This document shows, in pieces, positions 1 through 5,172 of a stretch of 5,224 nucleotides of DNA. The stretch spans positions 1-5,224 of the forward strand of contig DAOWDD010000049.1 of the NCBI GenBank assembly GCA_030639215.1, read 5' to 3'. Position numbers and translations under genes: made by a program. Source of the stretch: Dehalococcoidia bacterium (GTDB taxonomy: Bacteria > Chloroflexota > Dehalococcoidia > Dehalococcoidales > UBA5760). Each line of letters begins with the position of its first letter. The first letter of the stretch is position 1. Below the pieces are notes generated by a model, which saw nothing but the letters and a program-made list of their open reading frames with translations, made no database searches and was not told where the DNA came from.

Positions 1-6
1 ACTTTA

Positions 7-762
7 ATGAAAAAGCGGGCATTTGTGATACCGGTTATTGCTTTATCCCTGGTCGGTGTTATACTTCCCGGCTGTGCCGGTGGTGGGGTGACGGGGAGGC
101 TTCAAGTATATGCCAATGGTGAGGACTTCGTCCGCCAGGGCTTTGTTTCCAAGGACGGCTGGAGCATCAACTTCGACCATGTCTACATTACCCTGGCTGG
201 TATCACCGCCTATCAGACCGACCCGCCGTATGACCCTCATTCGGGGGGCGACGTTAGTGGCAAGGCTGCGGTCAGCCTTGACAAGGTATATCCCTTGGAT
301 CTGGCGGAGGGTGGTGAAAATGCCCCGCCGATACTTGTGACTGAGGTTTCGGACGCACCGGCAGGCCATTATAATGCCATCTCCTGGGAGATGGCCAAGG
401 CATCATCGGGCCCGGCAGCCGGCTACAGCCTGGTCATCATCGGGACCGCTGAGAAAGACGGCCGGAGGGTTGACTTTGCCATCAACGTTGATGAGGAATG
501 CGGGTACAGTTGTGGTGAGTACGTCGGCGATGAGCGTAGGGGTATCCTGGAGCAGGATGGTGTGGCCGACCTGGAGATGACCTTCCACTTCGACCATATC
601 TTCGGGGATGCTGATACTCCCATGGATGATGATTTGAACGTTAGCGCCCTCGGCTTCGACCCGTTTGCCGATGTTGCCGAAGGTGGGCAGGTAGACCTGG
701 ATATGACTGAGCTTCACCTGGGTCACGTCGGTGAAGGCCACTGCTATTGTGAGTGTCATTAA
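7..762 (+). CDS. Putative metal-binding lipoprotein with Cys/His-rich C terminus, first gene of a nickel/cobalt ECF operon
   Basis: This is a 251-residue secreted lipoprotein of unknown family. Residues 2-4 are KKR, 5-20 are hydrophobic, and a lipobox (LPGC, Cys23) is followed by a Gly-rich linker, so the protein should be lipid-anchored outside the cytoplasmic membrane. The complete signal peptide supports the start at 7; only six bases lie upstream, so its ribosome binding site cannot be seen. The body (about 29-235) looks like a beta-rich globular domain rich in Asp and Glu, with a Cys pair at 165 and 169 and a His pair at 194 and 197 (HFDH). The last 15 residues hold His237, His240, His245, Cys246, Cys248, Cys250 and His251, a typical soft-metal ligand cluster. 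It is followed 61 bases later by a NikL-like gene and cbiMQO, so I infer a role in capturing, buffering or sensing nickel or cobalt. I cannot name its domain; a DUF4382-like fold is only a loose impression. The gene call is secure and the function is inferred. Confidence 0.85.
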   Translation: MKKRAFVIPVIALSLVGVILPGCAGGGVTGRLQVYANGEDFVRQGFVSKDGWSINFDHVYITLAGITAYQTDPPYDPHSGGDVSGKAAVSLDKVYPLDLAEGGENAPPILVTEVSDAPAGHYNAISWEMAKASSGPAAGYSLVIIGTAEKDGRRVDFAINVDEECGYSCGEYVGDERRGILEQDGVADLEMTFHFDHIFGDADTPMDDDLNVSALGFDPFADVAEGGQVDLDMTELHLGHVGEGHCYCECH

Positions 763-778
763 GCATTTGATTCGGAAG

Positions 779-802
779 GGGGCTGCTGACGGCGGCAGCC
801 CC
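779..802 (+). other. Perfect 8-bp stem-loop between lipoprotein gene and transporter genes
   Basis: GGGGCTGC (779-786) pairs perfectly with GCAGCCCC (795-802) around an 8-base loop. It sits 16 bases after the lipoprotein stop codon and just before the Shine-Dalgarno sequence of the next gene. No T-run follows, so it does not look like an ordinary intrinsic terminator. It could protect the upstream mRNA 3' end after processing, set the ratio of lipoprotein to transporter, or limit access to the next ribosome binding site. The hairpin is seen directly; its role is inferred. Confidence 0.5.
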
Positions 803-809
803 TGGATTC

Positions 810-816
810 GGGGAGG
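810..816 (+). promoter_or_regulatory. Shine-Dalgarno sequence fixing the start of the NikL-like gene
   Basis: GGGGAGG lies seven bases before the ATG at 824, and that ATG opens directly onto a signal peptide. This decides against the longer in-frame reading from a GTG at 731, which would overlap the lipoprotein gene and put 31 mostly hydrophilic residues before the signal sequence. Confidence 0.75.
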
Positions 817-823
817 TCGTGCT

Positions 824-1279
824 ATGCGTATCAAGTGGAAGGTTATTGCATCCCTTATTGGCATCCTTGTCCTTGGGCTTGCTCTGCCGGTCAAGGTATT
901 TGCCCATGGTGCCAGCATCGAGTATGAGGTCAGTACGGTGATTGAGCTTGTCGCCACCTATGACAGCGGCGAGCCGATGGCTGGCGCCCAGTTCGTCGTC
1001 TATGCGCCGGATGACCCGGCTACCCCCTGGCTGACCGGGGTGTGTGATGACGAAGGCCGTTTTAGCTTTACCCCGGACAGCTCTAGGCCGGGCATCTGGG
1101 ATATCCAGGTGCGCCAGGCGGGTCACGGTGATATTGTTCATATCCCTGTCGGTGGAGATGCTGTGGCGGTGGGTGGTGCCGGAGGCTATAGTAAGCTTCA
1201 AATCGGGTTGATGTCAGCCGCCGTGGTCTGGGGCAGTGTTGGTACGGCGCTCTACTTCTTACGGAAGAGGAAGGCCTAG
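824..1279 (+). CDS. NikL/CbiL-like small accessory subunit of nickel/cobalt ECF transporter
   Basis: This is a 151-residue membrane-anchored exported protein. Residues 1-27 form a signal peptide (RIKWK, then a hydrophobic stretch) with a likely cut after VFA, so the mature protein would begin His28-Gly29. Residues about 35-108 resemble the carboxypeptidase-regulatory-like beta-sandwich seen in NikL-type proteins: a GEPMAGA turn, a PDDP loop, a DDEGRF turn and PGIWDIQV. They end in AGHG (His101), with His106 close by. A Gly-rich linker leads to one transmembrane helix (about 126-145) and an RKRK tail that should remain cytoplasmic. In group I ECF transporters the CbiM/NikM subunit works with a small extracytoplasmic partner, either CbiN (two helices) or NikL. 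This gene lies directly before cbiM and no cbiN is present, so it most likely fills that role. Its TAG stop shares one base with the GTG start of cbiM. Family assignment rests on architecture, motifs and position rather than a search. Confidence 0.8.
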   Translation: MRIKWKVIASLIGILVLGLALPVKVFAHGASIEYEVSTVIELVATYDSGEPMAGAQFVVYAPDDPATPWLTGVCDDEGRFSFTPDSSRPGIWDIQVRQAGHGDIVHIPVGGDAVAVGGAGGYSKLQIGLMSAAVVWGSVGTALYFLRKRKA

Positions 1280-1923
1280 TGCATATCCCTGACGGTATCC
1301 TGCCTATCTCGGTGAATGCCGGCGGGTATGCGGCTACCGCCGCCGTCACCTGGTATTCAATTCGTAAAATCAAGCAAAAAGAAAACCCCCGTGAGGGTAT
1401 TCCCAAGGCTTCGCTGCTTACGGCGGCCTTCTTTGTCGTCTCCTGGATTCATATCCCGGTGCCGCCGACCAGCGTTCATCTGGTATTGAATGGTCTCCTG
1501 GGCGCTCTACTGGGCTATTACGCCTTTCCGGCTATCCTTATCGGGCTGTTCTTCCAGGCGGTAATGTTCGGGCACGGTGGCCTGACTACCCTGGGAATAA
1601 ACGCAGTGATAATGGGACTGCCGGCGATACTGGCCTACTACATATTCCGCCTGCGTAAGCTTGGGAGTAAAGAGAGCCCGAAGCAAGACGGTGCCTTTGA
1701 CTTTTTGGCTGGCGCTGTTGCTGTCGGCGTCTCGGTAGCCATCTTTGTCGGCATTCTGGTCACTAATCTGCCGGCTGATTTTATCAGTGCCGCAGCCGAG
1801 CGGGCGGCAATCTACACCATGGCAATCGCCCACCTGCCGCTATTAGGCATTGAGGGTGCCATAACATCACTTTTGGTCGTTTTCTTAAGGCGGGTGCGGC
1901 CAGGAATTCTGGATGGCGTATGA
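1279..1923 (+). CDS. cbiM: CbiM/NikM, metal-specificity (S) subunit of nickel/cobalt ECF transporter
   Basis: This 214-residue integral membrane protein binds the metal ion in group I ECF transporters. The family hallmark N terminus MHIPDG starts at a GTG codon; the mature protein needs this exact start because the N-terminal amine and His2 are metal ligands in characterised NikM. His67 (in PPTSVHL) falls at the same residue number as the third ligand reported for the Thermoanaerobacter NikM structure. Other family motifs are HIPVPPTS (58-65), NGLLGALLG (71-79), FGHGGLTTLGIN (98-109) and HLPLLGIEGAIT (185-196). Hydrophobic segments lie at roughly 45-57, 68-95, 104-124, 140-164 and 177-204, and length matches the family without a C-terminal CbiN fusion. 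The start overlaps the previous stop by one base and the end overlaps cbiQ by four, which implies translational coupling. The NikL-like neighbour favours nickel, but cobalt cannot be excluded from sequence alone. Confidence 0.93.
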   Translation: MHIPDGILPISVNAGGYAATAAVTWYSIRKIKQKENPREGIPKASLLTAAFFVVSWIHIPVPPTSVHLVLNGLLGALLGYYAFPAILIGLFFQAVMFGHGGLTTLGINAVIMGLPAILAYYIFRLRKLGSKESPKQDGAFDFLAGAVAVGVSVAIFVGILVTNLPADFISAAAERAAIYTMAIAHLPLLGIEGAITSLLVVFLRRVRPGILDGV

Positions 1924-2708
1924 AGCTGGGACTGGATGAATATATCAACCTGGACTCCCCATTCCATCGCTGGGAAGCAAGATACAAGCTAATCGGCCTG
2001 ATTACCCTGATATTTGCTTTCTCCTTTGTCCGTGACTTGCGTATGCTGTTGACCATGGTGGGTGTTACCGTCGCCATATACGTTATCTCCAGGCTGCCTG
2101 CCTCTTTTATGCTGAGGCGGTTGCGCTTTCCCTCCTTTTTCCTACTGGCCCTAGTCCTCACTCTGCCTTTCCTGTCCGGCCAGACCGTTGTCCTGAGTAT
2201 CGGACCCCTTGATGTGTATCGGGAAGGACTGCTTACCGTAGTCTTGATTGCGATTAGGTTTATCTCCATCCTGACTATCGCCCTGGTCCTCTTTGCTACT
2301 ACCCCCCTCTTGACGACGATAAAGGCAATGCGGGCGCTGGGTCTGCCCGGTATTATGGCTGATATGGCACTGCTTGCCCTGCGCTACATTCAGGAGATTG
2401 GCCAGGACCTTAAGAAGATGCAGATGTCGATGAGGCTGCGTGGCTTTCGTAAACGCCGCCTCAGTCTTCATGGGCTGCGTACCCTGGCTTGGCTGGGCGG
2501 CAGTATTCTGGTGCATAGCTATGAGCGGTCGGAGTGGGTGTACAAGGCGATGATTTTGCGTGGCTATGGCCACGCCCCCCACCCCCGGGCTGAATTTCAG
2601 GCCTGTCGCCGTGACGTGGTTACTCTCGGCATTGTTCTTCTGATTGCCGCCGGATTTATTACCGGTGATATCCTGTTTGGACACGGGACAAGCGCTCTGC
2701 TACAATAG
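1920..2708 (+). CDS. cbiQ: CbiQ/NikQ, transmembrane coupling (T) subunit of nickel/cobalt ECF transporter
   Basis: This 262-residue membrane protein links the metal-binding subunit to the ATPase. The N terminus has the family pattern SPFHRWEARYKL (13-24), followed by hydrophobic segments at about 25-57, 70-93, 104-127 and 233-248. Both diagnostic T-component coupling motifs are intact: SMRLRG (170-175) and AMILRG (210-215), on the cytoplasmic helices that dock into grooves of the ATPase dimer. YERSEWVYKA just before the second motif is also typical of CbiQ. The ATG overlaps the cbiM stop in an ATGA junction, so ribosomes probably reinitiate there. Length and motif order are normal, with no sign of damage. 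Identification as a group I ECF T subunit is firm; substrate follows from the neighbouring CbiM. Confidence 0.93.
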   Translation: MKLGLDEYINLDSPFHRWEARYKLIGLITLIFAFSFVRDLRMLLTMVGVTVAIYVISRLPASFMLRRLRFPSFFLLALVLTLPFLSGQTVVLSIGPLDVYREGLLTVVLIAIRFISILTIALVLFATTPLLTTIKAMRALGLPGIMADMALLALRYIQEIGQDLKKMQMSMRLRGFRKRRLSLHGLRTLAWLGGSILVHSYERSEWVYKAMILRGYGHAPHPRAEFQACRRDVVTLGIVLLIAAGFITGDILFGHGTSALLQ

Positions 2709-2722
2709 CGAAAAGATGACTG

Positions 2723-3532
2723 ATGAGAGAATCTGACATAACACTATTAGCGGAGGAGATGGTCGAACCGGCGCTCTCTGTTTCCGGGTTGTGCTTTTCC
2801 TATCCGGATCGGCCTAATGTCCTGAACAACATTACCCTTACCGTGATGCCGGGAGAGAGGGTTGGCTTAATCGGCCCCAACGGAGCGGGTAAGACCACCT
2901 TCTTCCTCAGTCTCTGCGGGGTGCTGAAGCCGTCAGCCGGGGAGGTTGTCCTCCTGGGTAAGTCGGTGGTGAACGGTGATTTTCGCCCTGATGTCGCCCT
3001 CGTCTTTCAGAACCCTGACGACCAGCTGTTCTGTCCTTCGGTGTGGGATGACGTCGCCTTTGGTCCGCAGAACACCGGGCTGTCCAAGGACGAGGTCGAA
3101 AAGCGGGTAAGCGAAGCCCTGGCCACAGTGGAAGGGACCGAGCTCGCTGAGAGGCCTGTCCACCATCTCTCGGAAGGGGAGAAGAGGATAATCTCGGTGG
3201 CCGGTGTACTGGCGATGCATCCGCGTCTGATAATCTATGACGAACCCGGTGCCAATCTTGATATCCGCTCACGCCGCCGTCTCATCCGTCTTTTGCAGTG
3301 TTCCACAGAGACTATTCTGGTTGCCTCCCATGACCTGGAGCTTATTCTGGAGGTATGTAACCGTGTCGTGCTGATGGATGGCGGTGGCATCGTTGCCGAC
3401 GGAGACCCTCGCCGGGTCATGGGTAATGCAGAATTGATGGAAGCCCACGGACAGGAAAAGCCCCACTCCCTCCTGCCGCACCAGGTGTCACACCAGTATC
3501 CCTGCCGTCCCACAATTGCGCGGAACGCCTAA
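2723..3532 (+). CDS. cbiO: CbiO/NikO, ATPase (A) subunit of nickel/cobalt ECF transporter
   Basis: This 269-residue cytoplasmic ABC ATPase powers metal import, probably as a homodimer because only one A gene is present. It shows Walker A GPNGAGKTT (51-59), a Q-loop Gln96 in VFQNPDDQLF (94-103, the usual ECF form), ABC signature LSEGEKR (149-155), Walker B LIIYDEP (169-175) with catalytic Glu174, D-loop GANLD (176-180) and H-loop His203. Two departures from consensus are seen: LSEGE for LSGGQ/E, and DEPG for DEPT. Ser150 and Gly152 of the signature remain, so activity is likely. The C-terminal tail has His242, His248, His253, His257 and Cys261. The ATG at 2723 has only a weak ribosome binding site. 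An in-frame ATG at 2759 (residue 13) has GGAGG only two bases before it, which is too close to be ideal. The gene starts 14 bases after cbiQ, so both presumably lie on one mRNA. Confidence 0.93.
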   Translation: MRESDITLLAEEMVEPALSVSGLCFSYPDRPNVLNNITLTVMPGERVGLIGPNGAGKTTFFLSLCGVLKPSAGEVVLLGKSVVNGDFRPDVALVFQNPDDQLFCPSVWDDVAFGPQNTGLSKDEVEKRVSEALATVEGTELAERPVHHLSEGEKRIISVAGVLAMHPRLIIYDEPGANLDIRSRRRLIRLLQCSTETILVASHDLELILEVCNRVVLMDGGGIVADGDPRRVMGNAELMEAHGQEKPHSLLPHQVSHQYPCRPTIARNA

Positions 3533-3536
3533 ATAG

Positions 3537-3574
3537 CTGCTTGGTTATTAAGCCGGCTAAATAATCAAAGGCAG
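3537..3574 (+). terminator. Imperfect hairpin after cbiO, possible operon terminator
   Basis: CTGCTTGGTTATT (3537-3549) pairs with 3560-3568 and 3571-3574, giving 13 base pairs including one G-U, with a two-base bulge at 3569-3570. The 10-base loop contains the palindrome AGCCGGCT. It begins five bases after the cbiO stop and is the only strong structure before the serpin gene. No T-run follows (next bases GCACCACC), so it is not a classical intrinsic terminator. It may end the metal operon by another route or stabilise its 3' end. Confidence 0.4.
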
Positions 3575-3677
3575 CACCACCAGGTTCTGGAAATCTGCAG
3601 GATACCCTAACAAAAATTCAACTCAGTCGTTATAAGTATCGAGCATCACCAGAGATAGTAGCTTGAGGTAAATAGTA
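3575..3677 (+). promoter_or_regulatory. Leader of the serpin gene with weak promoter-like sequence and Shine-Dalgarno site
   Basis: TATAAG at 3631-3636 is one base off the sigma70 -10 consensus, but no convincing -35 lies 16-18 bases upstream, so the promoter call is tentative. A small inverted repeat CCAG-GTT-CTGG occupies 3580-3590. The ribosome binding site is GAGG at 3665-3668, nine bases before the ATG at 3678. This stretch is noticeably richer in A and T than the metal operon, consistent with a new transcription unit. Confidence 0.35.
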
Positions 3678-4952
3678 ATGAAAAGAACATCTATTTTCGT
3701 GATACTGTTGGTCGCAATACTCGGTTTAACCGCCTGTGCCCAACCGGTATCAGGTGAGGTAATTCGGTCAGAGAAGCAGCGGTTGACTTCGCCGGATGTG
3801 AACGAAGCCGATCTGGCAACTCTAGTCGATGGAAACAACGCCTTCGCCTTTGATTTGTATCAGGCACTAAGAGAAGAAGACGATAACCTGTTTTATTCGC
3901 CCTACAGCATATCGCTGGCACTGGCGATGACCTACGCCGGCGCTCGCAGTGAGACCGCGCAACAGATGGCGGATACCCTCTACTTCAGTCTTCCCCAGGA
4001 TCGTCTGCACCCGGCCTTCAACGGTCTGGATATCGAGCTGGCTCAGCGTGGTGAAGGTGCCCAGGGTAAGGATGGCGAGGGTTTTCGGCTGAACATTGTC
4101 AACGCCATCTGGGGACAGAAGGACTACAAATTTCTTGCCGAGTTCCTTGATGTGTTAGTTGAGGACTACGGTGCCGGGTTGAGAATCCTTGATTTTGCGA
4201 GCGCACCGGAAGATTCCCGCATCACTATAAACAACTGGGTTGGCGACCAGACAGAAGGACGAATTGAAGACCTGATTCCACAGGGCCTAATAAACGCACT
4301 GACCCGCCTTGTCCTCACCAATGCCATCTACTTTAACGCAGCATGGCAGTATCCCTTTGCGGAGGATATAACCGGTGACGGCACTTTCTATCTACTCAAG
4401 GGAAATGAAATCACTGTACCGATGATGAGGCAGACCGAATCATTTGGCTATGCTGATGGCGATGGTTATCAGGCGATTGAACTGCCGTATGATGGCTGTG
4501 AACTTTCAATGGTAATCTTGCTTCCCGCACGAGGCCAGTTTGAATCATTCGAAGCGTCACTGGATGCACAGCGAGTAGATGCAATCCTGGGAAGCCTGGA
4601 GCAAAGGGAAATAAACCTGACGATGCCCGGATTTGAATTCGAGTCAGACTTTGCTCTGAAGGAGACTCTCACAGCATTGGGTATGCCGGTTGCCTTCTCG
4701 GGAGGTGCGGACTTCTCTGGCATGACGGGTAACCGTGACCTGTTCATCGCAGATGTAGTTCACAAGGCATTCGTCTCTGTAGATGAAGCTGGTACAGAAG
4801 CAGCAGCAGCCACCGCCGTGGTAATGGAGCTAACAGCGCTTCCAGATATGCCTATCGATGTCAACGTTGACCACCCCTTTATCTTCTTGATTCGCGACAA
4901 CGAGACTGGAGCAATACTGTTTGTTGGGCACGTGGTGAACCCGAGTGCCTGA
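3678..4952 (+). CDS. Lipoprotein-anchored serpin (serine/cysteine protease inhibitor), inhibitory type
   Basis: This is a 424-residue serpin, close to the usual 350-400 plus a leader. Residues 1-20 form a lipoprotein signal peptide (lipobox LTAC, Cys20), so it should be tethered outside the cytoplasmic membrane; a spacer (21-48) precedes the domain. Family landmarks occur in order: NLFYSPYSISLALAM (70-84) with YAGA following, NWV...T.GRIEDLI (186-200), LVLTNAIYFNAAW (211-223, shutter region), and the C-terminal signature HPFIFLIRDNETGAILFVG (399-417). The hinge of the reactive loop, EAGTEAAAATA (370-380), carries the small residues needed for insertion into sheet A, so it should trap proteases irreversibly. 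Counting from the hinge as in alpha-1-antitrypsin puts P1-P1' at Thr386-Ala387, hinting at an elastase- or subtilisin-like target. The region after it is about three residues longer than in antitrypsin, so P1 is uncertain. Some sampled rows are lower in GC than the metal operon. It likely protects surface proteins; its protease target is unknown. Confidence 0.95.
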   Translation: MKRTSIFVILLVAILGLTACAQPVSGEVIRSEKQRLTSPDVNEADLATLVDGNNAFAFDLYQALREEDDNLFYSPYSISLALAMTYAGARSETAQQMADTLYFSLPQDRLHPAFNGLDIELAQRGEGAQGKDGEGFRLNIVNAIWGQKDYKFLAEFLDVLVEDYGAGLRILDFASAPEDSRITINNWVGDQTEGRIEDLIPQGLINALTRLVLTNAIYFNAAWQYPFAEDITGDGTFYLLKGNEITVPMMRQTESFGYADGDGYQAIELPYDGCELSMVILLPARGQFESFEASLDAQRVDAILGSLEQREINLTMPGFEFESDFALKETLTALGMPVAFSGGADFSGMTGNRDLFIADVVHKAFVSVDEAGTEAAAATAVVMELTALPDMPIDVNVDHPFIFLIRDNETGAILFVGHVVNPSA

Positions 4953-5051
4953 CCTATCCAGATAACCCACACCGTACCCTGCAAAACAATAAATGCCTCT
5001 CAAACTTCCGTTATACAGACAATTGGCTGGCTTTCGCTAAGCTTTTATGGG
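4953..5051. other. Convergent intergenic spacer between serpin and tRNA-Ala
   Basis: This 99-base AT-rich spacer receives transcription from both sides and contains no gene I can support. The only terminator-like element is GCTT-TCGCT-AAGC followed by TTTTAT (5030-5048) on the + strand. The stem has only four pairs plus a possible G-U, so it is weak. I see no clear terminator for the tRNA on the - strand. Confidence 0.4.
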
Positions 5052-5127
5052 TGGTGGAGCTGAGGGGACTCGAACCCCTGACCTCCTCCTTGCAAAGGAG
5101 GCGCTCTCCCAGCTGAGCTACAGCCCC
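5052..5127 (-). tRNA. tRNA-Ala, anticodon UGC, with encoded CCA
   Basis: Read on the - strand, all 76 bases fold into a full cloverleaf. The acceptor stem GGGGCTG pairs with CAGCTCC and includes the G3-U70 wobble, the main alanine identity element. The D stem is GCTC/GAGC, the anticodon stem CCTCC/GGAGG with loop TTTGCAA (anticodon TGC at 34-36), and the T stem AGGGG/CCCCT with loop TTCGAGT. The discriminator is A73, and CCA is encoded in the DNA at 5052-5054. All stems are fully paired apart from the expected wobble, so the gene appears functional. It reads alanine codons GCA and, by wobble, other GCN codons. It converges on the serpin gene. Confidence 0.98.
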
Positions 5128-5141
5128 GTTCGTTACCGGTA

Positions 5142-5171
5142 ATTATATACAATAAGTGGTCTTACTGGCAA
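5142..5171 (-). promoter_or_regulatory. Sigma70-type promoter for tRNA-Ala
   Basis: On the - strand, TTGCCA (5171-5166) is followed after 18 bases by a perfect TATAAT (5147-5142). Transcription would start near 5135, about eight bases before the mature tRNA 5' end at 5127, leaving a very short leader for RNase P to remove. Consensus quality and placement make this the best promoter in the window. Confidence 0.75.
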
Positions 5172-5172
5172 T

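Noticed and set aside
731..823. N-terminal extension of the NikL-like gene from a GTG at 731
   Set aside because: It would overlap the lipoprotein gene, read through the hairpin and bury the signal peptide. The ATG at 824 has a strong Shine-Dalgarno site seven bases upstream.
403..957. Long - strand open frame opposite the lipoprotein and NikL-like genes
   Set aside because: It crosses two well-supported + strand genes and their spacer, and its translation shows no recognisable domain. It is explained by the codon bias of the opposite strand.
2151..2684. Long - strand open frame opposite cbiQ
   Set aside because: cbiQ is certain on the + strand. The antisense product is rich in His, Gln and Asn with no motif, as expected from the reverse of a hydrophobic membrane protein gene.
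3551..3558. AGCCGGCT palindrome as a possible operator site
   Set aside because: It sits in the loop of the post-cbiO hairpin and is only eight bases, which is too short to support a separate regulatory site.
4798..4815. AGCAGCAGCAGCC run resembling a trinucleotide repeat
   Set aside because: It encodes the Ala-rich hinge of the serpin reactive loop (EAAAATA), where small residues are required by function, so it need not be a simple-sequence expansion.
5030..5048. Intrinsic terminator for the serpin gene
   Set aside because: The stem is only four base pairs plus a possible wobble before TTTTAT, so it is too weak to call as a terminator and is only mentioned in the spacer entry.
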